DNA of 64,000 nucleotides from Diaminobutyricimonas sp. LJ205. Its GTDB lineage: Bacteria > Actinomycetota > Actinomycetes > Actinomycetales > Microbacteriaceae. Made by a program: the position numbers and the translations under genes. Positions 9,559-19,368 of the stretch are shown here, in pieces. The stretch lies in contig NZ_CP046619.1 in assembly GCF_009755725.1 (NCBI RefSeq), forward strand, positions 2,480,001-2,544,000, written 5' to 3'. The first letter of the stretch is position 1. The number at the start of each line of letters is the position of its first letter. The notes below the pieces were generated by a model. It did not search any database. It was not told the origin of the DNA and saw only the letters and a list, made by a program, of their open reading frames with translations.

Positions 9559-10473
9559 TCAGGGGGTTGGTACTGGAGCCGGCGTCTCGGTGGACTTCTT
9601 GTTGAACACGCTGCCAGCCGCTTGCGACACGACCTGTCCAAACTCCTGGGCCTCGAACGGGCGGCTGTAGTTGTACTTGGCGCCGTTCACGAGGATCGTT
9701 GGAGCGCCGCGCACCTTGTCGACTTCGCTGTCCGGGATCGGACCATTCAGGGCACGAGCGGTCGCATCCTTGACCCAGGGCCGGAACTGCTGGTCGTGGA
9801 TGCACTTCTCAATGGCGTTCGCGTTGCTGACGTCGGCGCCGCGAATGACATCGAACAGCGCGGCGTCATTCAGTCCGGGCTCGCCCTCGCCGGGCTGTTC
9901 GGCGAACAGTGCCGCGTTCACATCGAAGAACGAGTTCGGCGAGTAATTGGCCACGCAGGCGGCCGCGTTGGCAGCACGAGTTGAGTACTGCGTCGCGGCG
10001 GACTCGCCATCGAGCAGGGAGATCGGGTGGATTTCGACAGTCGCGGCGCCTTCGGAGATCCATGCGGCGATCTGCTCATTGTTCTCGGCTTCGAACTCAG
10101 CGCAGAACTTGCAGTTGTAGTCGATGTACAGGCGGATGTCGATGACATCGTCGGTGTTCTTCGTCGAGGGCACCGGGCTCTTGTCCGCTGCGAGGCCGAC
10201 GGTCTGCACGGCCTCAAAGTTCTGGCCGATTTTGATGCCATCGCTCAGCATGTTCCGCGGACCGGGCGCTGCGGGGCGCACCGAGTTCACGATGATCAGT
10301 GTGACGGTGGCGATGATCGCGACCGCGACGACCGCCAGCCCGCCCTGGAGCAGCCAGCGGTTCCTGCGGTCCAGCTTCTTCTGCGCAAGGCGCAGTTCCT
10401 TGGCCTTCTCGCGAGCCACTTCGCGGCGCTCGCTCGTGGTCAGGCGATCGTCGCCGGGACCGGTATCCGTCAC
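9559..10473 (-). CDS. Membrane-anchored DsbA-family thioredoxin-fold protein
   Basis: A 304-residue protein with a basic, helical cytoplasmic N-terminus (residues 1-40, rich in Arg/Lys/Glu), one transmembrane helix (about 41-64) and an extracytoplasmic DsbA-type thioredoxin fold. The active-site CKFC is at residues 121-124, and the cis-Pro loop is GAPTILVNG near the C-terminus. Such proteins form or isomerise disulfides in exported proteins of actinobacteria. No DsbB or VKOR partner is adjacent. It lies next to tRNA-Thr and is divergent from the sugar-ABC ATPase gene. Confidence 0.9.
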   Translation of the reverse strand: MTDTGPGDDRLTTSERREVAREKAKELRLAQKKLDRRNRWLLQGGLAVVAVAIIATVTLIIVNSVRPAAPGPRNMLSDGIKIGQNFEAVQTVGLAADKSPVPSTKNTDDVIDIRLYIDYNCKFCAEFEAENNEQIAAWISEGAATVEIHPISLLDGESAATQYSTRAANAAACVANYSPNSFFDVNAALFAEQPGEGEPGLNDAALFDVIRGADVSNANAIEKCIHDQQFRPWVKDATARALNGPIPDSEVDKVRGAPTILVNGAKYNYSRPFEAQEFGQVVSQAAGSVFNKKSTETPAPVPTP

Positions 10474-10561
10474 TGAAAAACCTCACTCGATTCTGCCTAC
10501 GGCTGGCCCGATAAAGATGACGAATGCCCTCGGGACAGGCCTGAAACAGCGTAAGAGCCCT

Positions 10562-10579
10562 GTCTGGGAGTTCCCAGAC
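10562..10579. promoter_or_regulatory. Perfect short palindrome, possible operator
   Basis: GTCTGGGA-GT-TCCCAGAC has 8-bp perfect arms and lies between the divergent DsbA-like and ABC-ATPase genes, about 130 nt upstream of the latter. It has no T run and is too compact for a terminator. A repressor site is plausible, but no regulator can be named. Confidence 0.35.
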
Positions 10580-10709
10580 GAACGCGGGAACAGCATAACG
10601 ATCGCTCGCCTCTCTCCAAACCAATGCCATAATGAGCGCAGTCACCCACATGGGTGCATCCATTCACTACGGATCGTCCGGCACGTACCTGCCGGTGAAG
10701 GAGAAAACC

Positions 10710-11807
<1,098 letters not shown>

Positions 11808-11826
11808 GGATCCGAATCAACTCCTC

Positions 11827-11880
11827 CCGCTGGTCGAGCGCGCCGAGACCCGGTCTCGGCACACTCGACCAGCGGTTTTT
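11827..11880 (+). repeat. REP-like palindrome copy 1, doubling as terminator
   Basis: A 24-nt arm beginning CCGCTGGTCGAG and ending CCGAGACC is followed, after one base, by a near-complementary arm beginning GGTCTCGGC and ending CTCGACCAGCGG, then TTTTT. It is one of five copies of a dispersed element in this window. Here it lies between the ABC ATPase and DUF4032 genes and has all the features of an intrinsic terminator. Confidence 0.8.
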
Positions 11881-11886
11881 CTCGAT

Positions 11887-13155
11887 ATGACGGCATCCCT
11901 TTCCATCACCTCCGCGGTCACCGACCCGGCGCTGCTCGACCTCCCGTGGAACCTTCCGCTGGACGTCTGGCCCGAAGACACCATCGCCGCCCTGCCGAAG
12001 GGAATCTCCCGGCACCTGGTGCGCTTCGTGCACTTCGGCGGCCACGTGATCGCGATCAAGGAGACGACCGCCGAGATGGCCGGTCGCGAGTACGAGCTGC
12101 TGCGCACGCTGCAGAAGATCGACATCCCCTGCGTGGTTCCGCTCGCGGTGATCACCAACCGCACCGATGACGCGGGCAACCCGCTCGACTCGGTGCTGGT
12201 CACTCGCCACCTGAAGTTCTCACTGCCCTACCGGGCGCTGTACTCGCAGACCCTGCGGCCAGACACCGCCGCCCGCCTGGTCGACGCGCTCGCGGTGCTG
12301 CTCGTGCGCCTGCACATCGTCGGCTTCTTCTGGGGCGACGTGTCGCTGTCGAACACCCTGTTCCGGCGCGACGCCGGCGCCTTTGCCGCCTACCTCGTCG
12401 ACGCAGAGACCGGCAAGCTCTACGACCGGCTCTCGAATGGGCAGCGCGAGAACGACCTCGAGATCGCACGCGTCAACATCGCCGGCGAACTGCTCGACCT
12501 GCAGGCCGGCGGCCGGCTCGACCTGGAGCTCGACGCCATCGAGATCAGCAGCGGCATCGTGCAGAAGTACCGCGATCTCTGGCAGGAGCTGACCGGCTCC
12601 GAGCAGTTCGACGCGTCGGAACGCTGGCGGATCGCGCAGCGCGTGGAGCGGCTCAACGACCTGGGCTTCGACATCGAAGAACTCGCGATCAAGACCGACG
12701 AGACCGGCTCGAAGGTGCGCATCCAGCCCAAGGTGGTCGACGCCGGCCACCACTCCCGCCGGCTGCTGCGGCTCACCGGTTTGGATGCCCAGGAGAACCA
12801 GGCCCGCCGCCTGCTGAACGACCTGGATGCCTACGTCGCCACGCAGGGCAAGAAGCTGGACGAGGAACAGGCCGCGCATGACTGGGCCACGAGTGTGTTC
12901 GAACCGGTCATCCGCGCCATTCCCCGCGATCTCAAGGGCAAGCTGGAGCCGGCGGAGCTGTTCCACCAGCTGCTCGACCACCGCTGGTTCATGTCGCAGA
13001 ACGAGGGCCGCGATGTGCCGCTGGCCGAGGCGCTGTCCAGCTACATCGACGAGGTGCTCCGGCATCGCCGCGACGAGGCGACCGTGATCGCCCCGGCAAC
13101 CGGGGCGATCACCCTGCCGATCCCAGTGCAGGGCGACTGGCGCGACCGGGTCTAG
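11887..13155 (+). CDS. DUF4032 domain-containing protein with a kinase-like N-terminal part
   Basis: A 422-residue cytoplasmic protein. The first half resembles a lipopolysaccharide-kinase-like fold: HVIAIKET (candidate nucleotide-binding Lys), then an LLRTLQKIDIPCVVPL strand and the catalytic-loop-like FWGDVSLSNTLF, followed by YLVDAETG. The second half is the DUF4032 domain characteristic of actinobacteria. The target is unknown. The ATG at 11887 immediately follows the T run of the upstream palindrome and lacks a clear ribosome-binding site, so the transcript may be nearly leaderless or the start may lie slightly downstream. The protein is highly charged and lacks membrane segments. Confidence 0.85.
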   Translation: MTASLSITSAVTDPALLDLPWNLPLDVWPEDTIAALPKGISRHLVRFVHFGGHVIAIKETTAEMAGREYELLRTLQKIDIPCVVPLAVITNRTDDAGNPLDSVLVTRHLKFSLPYRALYSQTLRPDTAARLVDALAVLLVRLHIVGFFWGDVSLSNTLFRRDAGAFAAYLVDAETGKLYDRLSNGQRENDLEIARVNIAGELLDLQAGGRLDLELDAIEISSGIVQKYRDLWQELTGSEQFDASERWRIAQRVERLNDLGFDIEELAIKTDETGSKVRIQPKVVDAGHHSRRLLRLTGLDAQENQARRLLNDLDAYVATQGKKLDEEQAAHDWATSVFEPVIRAIPRDLKGKLEPAELFHQLLDHRWFMSQNEGRDVPLAEALSSYIDEVLRHRRDEATVIAPATGAITLPIPVQGDWRDRV

Positions 13156-13241
13156 CGACATCCGCTCACCTGAGGTTCTTCCGTTGGCTACCTGATGCCC
13201 CTACTTTGAGGGGGAATCTGTCAGCGTACGAAGGAGAGCGC

Positions 13242-14510
13242 ATGTCCACGAAACACCGCGTCACCACCGCACTGACCGCCACTGCGGTCGGTGTGCTCGC
13301 CGCCGCGACCCTCGGTGCGGGTGCCGCCGTCGCGGCCCCGCCCGCGGGCGCCGGCACCACCGACCTGCGGGTCGCGACCTACAACCTGTCGCTCAACCGC
13401 TACGTCGAGGGACAGCTCGTCACCGACCTGAGCACCACCACGAATGCCCAGGCGAAGACGGTCGCCGAGATCATCCAGCGGACGAACCCCGACATCGTGC
13501 TGCTGAACGAGTTCGACTTCGTCGAGGGTGGCGTCGCTGCCGACCTGTTCCGCGAGAACTACCTCGAGCTGTCTCAGGGCGGCGCCGACCCGGTCGTGTA
13601 TCCCTACGCCTACGTGGCGCCGTCGAACACCGGCGTCGCGAGCGGCTTCGACCTCAACAACGACGGCGCGACGGTCACCACGCCGGGCGCTCCCGGATAC
13701 GGCGACGACGCCTTCGGCTTCGGCGCGTTCGAGGGACAGTACGGCATGGCCGTGCTCTCGAAGTACCCGATCCTGACCGATGAGGTCCGCACGTTCCAGA
13801 ACTTCCTCTGGAAGGACATGCCCGGTGCGCTGCTTCCGGATGCCCCGAACACAGCGGCGCCAGCCGACTGGTACTCGGCCGAGGAGCTCGACGTGGTCCG
13901 CCTCTCGAGCAAGTCGCACTGGGACGTGCCGATCGACGTGAACGGGCGCACCGTGCATGCGCTCGTCTCCCACCCGACACCGCCCACGTTCGACGGCGCC
14001 GAAGACCGCAACGGCAAGCGCAATCACGATGAGATCCGGTTCTGGGCCGACTACGTCACGCCTGGCAAGGCCTCGCGCTACGTCTATGACGATGCGGGCG
14101 CCACTGGCGGCCTCAAGCCGGGCGAGTCGTTCGTGATCCTGGGCGACCAGAATGCCGACCCGCTCGACGGCGACTCGGTAGACCAGGCGATCGACCAGCT
14201 GCTCGACCACCCGCGCATCACCGACCCGCTGCCGGCCTCCGACGGAGCGGTCGAGGCATCCGCGCTGCAGGGCGGCGCGAACCTCGCGCACCGGGCCGAC
14301 CCGGCGTTTGACACGGCCGACTTCAATGACAACCCGGCCCCCGGCAACCTGCGCGCCGACTACGTACTGCCGTCGAAGGACCTCAGCGTGCGCGACGCCG
14401 GCGTGTTCTGGCCGGTGCAGGCGGACCCGCTCTCGGCGCTCACGGGCGAGTTCCCGTTCCCGTCGAGCGACCACCGGCTGGTGTGGGTTGACGTGAAGGT
14501 GCGCGGCTGA
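13242..14510 (+). CDS. Secreted endonuclease/exonuclease/phosphatase-family protein
   Basis: A 422-residue exported protein with a signal peptide (about 30 residues ending AAVAAPPAG) followed by an EEP-fold domain. Signature strands are VATYNLSLNRYVEG (start of the fold), DIVLLNEFDFVEGG (catalytic Glu), the central VHALVSHPTPP, FVILGDQNADP (catalytic Asp/Asn) and the terminal SSDHRLVWVDV (catalytic Asp-His). The same fold covers DNases, sphingomyelinases and inositol phosphatases, so the substrate is open; extracellular DNA or organophosphate cleavage are possible. The start ATG follows AAGGAG. A strong terminator follows 25 nt after the stop. Confidence 0.9.
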   Translation: MSTKHRVTTALTATAVGVLAAATLGAGAAVAAPPAGAGTTDLRVATYNLSLNRYVEGQLVTDLSTTTNAQAKTVAEIIQRTNPDIVLLNEFDFVEGGVAADLFRENYLELSQGGADPVVYPYAYVAPSNTGVASGFDLNNDGATVTTPGAPGYGDDAFGFGAFEGQYGMAVLSKYPILTDEVRTFQNFLWKDMPGALLPDAPNTAAPADWYSAEELDVVRLSSKSHWDVPIDVNGRTVHALVSHPTPPTFDGAEDRNGKRNHDEIRFWADYVTPGKASRYVYDDAGATGGLKPGESFVILGDQNADPLDGDSVDQAIDQLLDHPRITDPLPASDGAVEASALQGGANLAHRADPAFDTADFNDNPAPGNLRADYVLPSKDLSVRDAGVFWPVQADPLSALTGEFPFPSSDHRLVWVDVKVRG

Positions 14511-14535
14511 CCCCGCGTTCTGAAGGCGACGCATG

Positions 14536-14573
14536 ACGGATGCCGCGGGCTTCAGCTCGCGGCATCCGTTTGT
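14536..14573 (+). terminator. Intrinsic terminator after the EEP-family gene
   Basis: The arms ACGGATGCCGCG and CGCGGCATCCGT form a perfect 12-bp stem with a 10-nt loop, followed by TTGTCGTT. It lies between the nuclease gene and the convergent oxidoreductase gene. Confidence 0.85.
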
Positions 14574-14612
14574 CGTTCGTCGGGCGCCGGCGGCACGCGC
14601 ATTAGGCGCTCG

Positions 14613-15614
14613 CTAGGCGATTCGCAGAACGACGCTGCCCGTCTTGTGCCCCGTGTCCACGTAGCGGTGCGCCTCGACGACGTCGTCCAGGTCGTAGGTG
14701 CGGTCGGTCACCGGTCGCAACGCACCCGCGTCGGCGAGCCGGGACAGTTCGGAGAACTGGTCCTGCGAGACGGGCGTGCCCGAGATTGTCACGAGCTTGC
14801 CGCTGCGGCGACTGTCCCGCGACGCCCGCACCATACTGCGCAGGCTCGTGACAACCAGCAGCAGCGCACCGCCGGGCTTGATCGAGTCGGCAACCCGGTC
14901 GAACGGCGCATTGCCGACGCAGTCGAGGATGGCGTCGTAGGTTTCACCGTTCTTGGTGAAGTCCTCAGCCGTGTAGTCGATGACGCGGTCTGCGCCGAGC
15001 GAGCGGACAAGGTCGACGTTTCGGGTGCCGCACACAGCGGTGACCCGCGCACCGCGCTGCTTCGCAAGCTGCACTGCGGCGGTGCCGACGGCCCCCGACG
15101 CTCCATTGACGAGCACCTCGTCGCCGGGGCCGACCCCCGCCCGCTCAAGGAACGCGAGCGCAGTATGCCCGCCGAACACGAGCGCGACGGACTCCTGCAT
15201 GTCGAGGCTGGCGGGTTTGCGCGCGATCGCCTTGGACTGTGGCACCCGGGCGTACTCGGCGTGGGCGCCGAACATCCCGCCCGGCATCGCGATGATCTCG
15301 TCACCGGGGGCGAAGCCGGTGACCTTGTCACCAACGGCAACCACAACGCCAGCGAGATCCATGCCGAGGACAGGCTTACGCGGACGGAAGAACCCGAGCG
15401 AGATCGGCACCAGGAACCCGAGGCCCTCGGGCAGGTCGCGACTGCGCATGCGGTAGTCGGCGATGCTCACGGTGCTGGCGTGCACGCGCACGAGCAGCTC
15501 GTCGGCCTTCGGCGTCGGCGTCGGTCGCTGCTCGACACGGACGGCCTCGGGTCCGCCGAAACGGTAGGCCACGGCAGCACGCATCCGCGTTCCCGGCTTT
15601 TGTTGGGTTTCCAT
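14613..15614 (-). CDS. NAD(P)-dependent alcohol dehydrogenase / quinone oxidoreductase family
   Basis: A 333-residue medium-chain dehydrogenase/reductase. The Rossmann motif is VNGASGAVGTAAVQLAK, preceded by GAHAEYARVP and GMDLAGVVVAVG. No structural-zinc Cys cluster is present, which places it with the zinc-free quinone oxidoreductases that reduce quinones or enones with NAD(P)H. The start is METQQK at 15614, with GGAG nine nt upstream. It is divergent from a TetR regulator, and two tandem palindromes lie between them, so it is probably the repressed target of that regulator and induced by its unknown ligand. Confidence 0.9.
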   Translation of the reverse strand: METQQKPGTRMRAAVAYRFGGPEAVRVEQRPTPTPKADELLVRVHASTVSIADYRMRSRDLPEGLGFLVPISLGFFRPRKPVLGMDLAGVVVAVGDKVTGFAPGDEIIAMPGGMFGAHAEYARVPQSKAIARKPASLDMQESVALVFGGHTALAFLERAGVGPGDEVLVNGASGAVGTAAVQLAKQRGARVTAVCGTRNVDLVRSLGADRVIDYTAEDFTKNGETYDAILDCVGNAPFDRVADSIKPGGALLLVVTSLRSMVRASRDSRRSGKLVTISGTPVSQDQFSELSRLADAGALRPVTDRTYDLDDVVEAHRYVDTGHKTGSVVLRIA

Positions 15615-15630
15615 GACTACGTCTCCTTGC

Positions 15631-15657
15631 CTTACGTTGTAAGTCTTACGATGTAAG
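15631..15657. promoter_or_regulatory. Tandem TetR-type operators
   Basis: Two 13-bp palindromes of identical arms, CTTAC-GTT-GTAAG and CTTAC-GAT-GTAAG, sit one base apart in the divergent intergenic region, starting 17 nt upstream of the oxidoreductase start codon. Such spaced palindromic pairs are typical sites for one or two TetR dimers. The cognate regulator is probably the adjacent TetR gene. Confidence 0.75.
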
Positions 15658-15758
15658 TTAGCGCGGTATCGTGGAGTTGTCGATAGGTTCACGAAAAATT
15701 TCGACTATCAGTTCGGCGGCGTGAGCCGCCTTGTACCGTTGAGGCGAAGGAGGCAGCG

Positions 15759-16487
15759 ATGTCGTCGATCGCCGCGCGGGGCACCGAGCCGGTTCCACAG
15801 CCGGACGAGCAGCCCGCCGCGCGCCGGAATCCGCTCACCCGTGAGCGCGTCCTGCAGACCGCTGTCGACCTCGCCGATGCCAGCGGCATCTCGGCCCTCA
15901 CCATCCGCAGGATCGCCGAGCAGCTCGGCGTCGAAGCGATGTCGCTGTACTACCACGTGGCCAACAAGGAGGCGATCCTCGACGGGGTCGTCGATCTCAT
16001 CTTCGGTGAGATCGAGCAGGAGGTCGGCGGGTTCACGGTGCCCGCAGCGGACGGCTCCTGGAAGGCCGCCCTCCGCGAACGCATCCTGGGCGCACGCACG
16101 GTCATGCTGCGGCATCCGTGGATCCCGTCCGTGCTCGACACCCGCGCAAACATCGGATTCACCCAGGCGCGCTACATCGACTCGGTCGTCGGCACCCTGC
16201 ACTCAGGCGGATTCTCGTACGATCTCATCCACCACGCCATGCATGCCCTCGGCAGCCGCATGTTCGGGTTCACGCAGGAACTCGGCGATGACAACAACGC
16301 CGGTGGCGACGACCTCGCGCAGCTGGCCGAACACGTGCCGCACCTCGCGAGCATGCTCGCGGTCGTCGCGCACACCGACCCCGAGTCGACCCTCGGCTGG
16401 TGCGACGACCAGTTCGAGTTCGAGTTCGGCCTCGACATCGTGCTTGACGGGCTCGACCGGGCGCGGCAGCGCGAGTCGCGCGACTAA
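15759..16487 (+). CDS. TetR/AcrR-family transcriptional regulator
   Basis: A 242-residue repressor. The N-terminal helix-turn-helix spans about residues 26-72: RERVLQTAVDLADASGISALTIRRIAEQLGVEAMSLYYHVANKEAIL. The C-terminal ligand domain is of the TetR_C_1 type common in actinobacteria. It is divergent from the oxidoreductase gene with tandem palindromic operators between them, so it probably represses that gene and perhaps itself. The start ATG follows AAGGAGG. Confidence 0.92.
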   Translation: MSSIAARGTEPVPQPDEQPAARRNPLTRERVLQTAVDLADASGISALTIRRIAEQLGVEAMSLYYHVANKEAILDGVVDLIFGEIEQEVGGFTVPAADGSWKAALRERILGARTVMLRHPWIPSVLDTRANIGFTQARYIDSVVGTLHSGGFSYDLIHHAMHALGSRMFGFTQELGDDNNAGGDDLAQLAEHVPHLASMLAVVAHTDPESTLGWCDDQFEFEFGLDIVLDGLDRARQRESRD

Positions 16488-16534
16488 GGGAGTATCCGCA
16501 ACCGATCGCTACCCAACCAGCGAACTGCGCGGGA

Positions 16535-16993
16535 TCAGGCCAGCAGGTGGGCGAGGCCCTGCCCGGGCACGTGCTCGAAGACCAGGTTGGTCTCGGTGTG
16601 CGCGACGGCCGGATGCTCGGCCAGATGCTCGAGCACGAAATCGCGCAGCTCGGTGGCTCCCCTGGCCACGACGTGCAGCAGAAAGTCGTCGGCGCCACCG
16701 AGTTGGAACAGACCGAGCACTCCCGGCCAGCGCGGCGCCTCATCGCGGAACGACTCCACATCCTCGCGGACGATCGACACCAGCCGCACCGCGATCAGCG
16801 CCTGCACGGTGACCCCGAGCGCGTCGAGATTCACTTCGGTGCGGTAGCCCAGCACGATTCCGTCGGCATGCAGGCGCCGCAGCCGCATCGACACCGTCGA
16901 CTCCGACACCCCGGCGGCCTGTGCGAGCGTTGCTCCCGACACACGGGCGTTCGCGGTCAGGGCCCGAAGGAGCGCGCGATCAACCTCGTCCAT
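16535..16993 (-). CDS. Lrp/AsnC-family transcriptional regulator
   Basis: A 152-residue regulator with the winged helix at the start, MDEVDRALLRALTANARVSG and ATLAQAAGVSESTVSMRLRRL, and the RAM ligand-binding domain in the second half. Proteins of this family sense amino acids. It starts at ATG 16993 after GGAGG. It is divergent from the trans-sulfuration enzyme gene, and a direct repeat lies in the intergenic space. Lrp genes paired this way usually control the neighbouring amino-acid catabolic or biosynthetic gene, so sulfur amino acids are the probable signal. Confidence 0.92.
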   Translation of the reverse strand: MDEVDRALLRALTANARVSGATLAQAAGVSESTVSMRLRRLHADGIVLGYRTEVNLDALGVTVQALIAVRLVSIVREDVESFRDEAPRWPGVLGLFQLGGADDFLLHVVARGATELRDFVLEHLAEHPAVAHTETNLVFEHVPGQGLAHLLA

Positions 16994-17005
16994 GCTGCCT
17001 CCACG

Positions 17006-17066
17006 TTCTTCGATTCGGATGCCGCCAGCCCTGCTGGAATCGCATCTTCTTCGAGAATCGGATGCC
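17006..17066. promoter_or_regulatory. Direct repeat between lrp and the trans-sulfuration gene, possible Lrp sites
   Basis: Two near-copies of TTCTTCGA..TCGGATGCC occur at 17006-17023 and 17047-17066, 41 nt apart, about four helical turns. That is the phase expected for cooperative binding by Lrp oligomers. The first begins 12 nt upstream of the lrp start codon. Confidence 0.5.
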
Positions 17067-17125
17067 TCGTCGCATGACCTGCGCACACTCTTGCATAGAG
17101 CCGGCGGTTCTGCTGCGCTAGCCGC

Positions 17126-18382
17126 ATGTTGGCTCCTGATTCGCGCTTCGAGACGCGTGCTGTGCACGCCGGCTTGGACGGCATCGCCGAAAGCGGCGGG
17201 CACGTGCCGCCGATCGACCTGTCCTCCACAAACCCGCTGCCCGGCGTCGAGGTCGGCGGGGACTCCTACGAGAACCTCGCCACCGGTGGCTCGCTGCTGC
17301 CTGGCCACTCCGCCGTCTACCAGCGGCTCTGGCAGCCGGGGGTCGCCCGGTTCGAGACCGCGCTGGCCGACCTGGAAGGTGCCGAAGCCGCCGTCGCCTA
17401 CGCCAGCGGAATGGCCGCGCTGGCCGCGACCCTGATCGCCACCGTGCAAGAGGGCAAACCGCATGTCGTCGCACTGCGCCCGCTCTACGGCGGCACCGAT
17501 CATGTGCTCGACAACAGCCTGCTGGGCACCACCGTCAGCTGGGTGACCGCGGTCTCCGACATCCCGGCGGCCCTCCGCCCGGACACCGGCCTCGTCATCC
17601 TCGAATCGCCGGCGAACCCGACGCTTGAACTGGTCGACATCCGCGCCGCTGTGGACGCGGCCGGGTCGGTTCCCGTGCTCGTCGACAACACGTTCGCAAC
17701 GTCGGTGCTGCAGCGTCCGATCGAGCACGGGGCGACGCTGGTGCTGCACTCCGCGACGAAGTACCTCGGCGGGCACGGCGACGTGGTCGGCGGTGTCATG
17801 GCCACCAGCGAGGATTGGGCACGCAAGCTGCGGCACATCCGCGCGCTGACCGGTGGGTTGATGCATCCGCTGGCCGCCTACCTGCTGCACCGCGGGCTCC
17901 GCACCCTGCCGCTGCGGGTGCGTGCCCAGCAGCAGTCCGCACAGGAGGTCGCCGAGCGGCTGACCGGACATCCGGCCATCGCGCACGTGCACTACCCCGG
18001 CCTACCGGGCGGCGACCCGGCCGGATTGCTCGGCCGGCAGCTGGCCGGGGCAGGCTCCATGCTCGCCCTCGACCTGGCCGGCGGGTTCGACGCCGCGGTC
18101 GCGTTCACCGAGGCGCTGCAGTTGATCACGCACGCCGTGTCCCTCGGCGGAGTGGACTCGCTCGCGCAGCATCCGGCGTCGCTGACGCATCGCCCGGTGG
18201 CCGCCGCGGCAAAGCCCGGCGGCGGCATCGTGCGCCTGTCGATCGGACTCGAGCACATCGACGACCTGGTCATCGACCTGGAACGCGCCCTCGACGCCGC
18301 CGAGGCGGCAGTAGGGACCGCCGCCGAGACCGCCGCGGAGACAGCGACCGAGGCAGCCGCCGCCCGGGAGCAGTTCGCCTAG
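17126..18382 (+). CDS. Trans-sulfuration family PLP-dependent enzyme (cystathionine synthase/lyase type)
   Basis: A 418-residue fold-type I PLP enzyme of the Cys/Met metabolism family. The PLP Lys is K212 in SATKYLGGHGD, and the PLP-phosphate region ASGMAALAATL, LILESPANPTLELVDI and LVDNTFATSVLQRPIEHGA are conserved. Members include cystathionine gamma-synthase, gamma-lyase and methionine gamma-lyase, and the exact reaction cannot be decided from sequence alone. The C-terminus carries an Ala/Glu/Thr-rich extension after residue 390. It is divergent from an Lrp regulator, which suggests amino-acid-responsive control. The stop overlaps that of rlmB on the other strand by 4 nt. Confidence 0.9.
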   Translation: MLAPDSRFETRAVHAGLDGIAESGGHVPPIDLSSTNPLPGVEVGGDSYENLATGGSLLPGHSAVYQRLWQPGVARFETALADLEGAEAAVAYASGMAALAATLIATVQEGKPHVVALRPLYGGTDHVLDNSLLGTTVSWVTAVSDIPAALRPDTGLVILESPANPTLELVDIRAAVDAAGSVPVLVDNTFATSVLQRPIEHGATLVLHSATKYLGGHGDVVGGVMATSEDWARKLRHIRALTGGLMHPLAAYLLHRGLRTLPLRVRAQQQSAQEVAERLTGHPAIAHVHYPGLPGGDPAGLLGRQLAGAGSMLALDLAGGFDAAVAFTEALQLITHAVSLGGVDSLAQHPASLTHRPVAAAAKPGGGIVRLSIGLEHIDDLVIDLERALDAAEAAVGTAAETAAETATEAAAAREQFA

Positions 18383-19368
18383 ACCGCGCGGGCCCTGGCG
18401 ATCTCGTACAGGGTCACGGAGGCCGCGATGCCGGCGTTCAGCGACTCGGTCGCCGAGCTGATCGGAATCGACACCACCGCGTCGCAGGTCTCGGTGACCA
18501 GACGCGACAGTCCCTTGCCCTCGCTGCCGACGACGATCACCACGGGCTCCTTCGCCAGCGCCAGGCCGGGCAGCGAGACATCCCCGCCGCCGTCCAGGCC
18601 GAGCACGAACACGCCGCGTTCCTTGAGCGCCTTCAGCGTCTGCGTCAGGTTGGTCGCCATCGCGACCGGGGTGCGCGCGGCCGCGCCGGCCGAGGTCTTC
18701 CAGGCGGACGCGGTCAGCCCGACCGAACGGCGCTGGGGCACGATCACACCGTGCCCGCCGAACGCGGCAGTCGATCGGATGATGGCGCCGAGATTCCTCG
18801 GGTCGGTGACTCCGTCGAGAGCCACGAACAGCGGCGTCTCACCGGTGCTGAGCACCTTGTCCAGCAGCTCCATCGGATGCGCGTACTCATACGGCGGCAC
18901 CTTGAGAGCAAGGCCCTGGTGCACCGAGTCGAACGGGGTGAGCCGATCGAGTTCGGGTCGCATCACTTCGAGGATCGCGATCCCGCGCTTGTTCGCGAGC
19001 GAGAGGATCTCCTTGACCCGGTCGTCCATCTCGAGACGCGTGGCCATGTACAGCGTGGTCGCCGGGATCTTGGCGCGCAGCGCCTCGAGCACCGAGTTCC
19101 GTCCGGTGACCATTTCGTGGTCGTCCGGCTTCTTCTTCTGCTGGCGCGGCCGCGGCGTGCCACCGGATGACGCGGGCTTGCCGTGCCGGGCACGGGCCTC
19201 AGCCAGCCGTTCCTGCGCGATCTTCCGCTTGCCCGCGACGTGCCAGGAACGGTCCTCCGCCTTCGGGGTCGGGCCGCGCCCCTCGAGCGCCTGCCTGCCC
19301 TGGCCGCCAGAGCCGACTGCAGCTCCCTTGGTCTTCTTACTCGCGCCGGGGCGCCCTGGCTTAGCCAT
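18379..19368 (-). CDS. rlmB: 23S rRNA (guanosine-2251-2'-O)-methyltransferase RlmB
   Basis: A 329-residue SPOUT-class methyltransferase. The N-terminal 85 residues are basic and low in complexity, as in actinobacterial homologues. Then follow GRNSVLEAL and the SpoU domain with the three signature motifs DPRNLGAIIRS, GSEGKGLS and the knot motif SSATESLNAGIAASV. The enzyme methylates the ribosomal peptidyl-transferase loop. Its ATG at 19368 overlaps the last 8 nt of cysS and uses GGAG inside cysS, so translation is coupled. The ispDF-cysS-rlmB order recurs in actinobacteria. Confidence 0.94.
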   Translation of the reverse strand: MAKPGRPGASKKTKGAAVGSGGQGRQALEGRGPTPKAEDRSWHVAGKRKIAQERLAEARARHGKPASSGGTPRPRQQKKKPDDHEMVTGRNSVLEALRAKIPATTLYMATRLEMDDRVKEILSLANKRGIAILEVMRPELDRLTPFDSVHQGLALKVPPYEYAHPMELLDKVLSTGETPLFVALDGVTDPRNLGAIIRSTAAFGGHGVIVPQRRSVGLTASAWKTSAGAAARTPVAMATNLTQTLKALKERGVFVLGLDGGGDVSLPGLALAKEPVVIVVGSEGKGLSRLVTETCDAVVSIPISSATESLNAGIAASVTLYEIARARAV

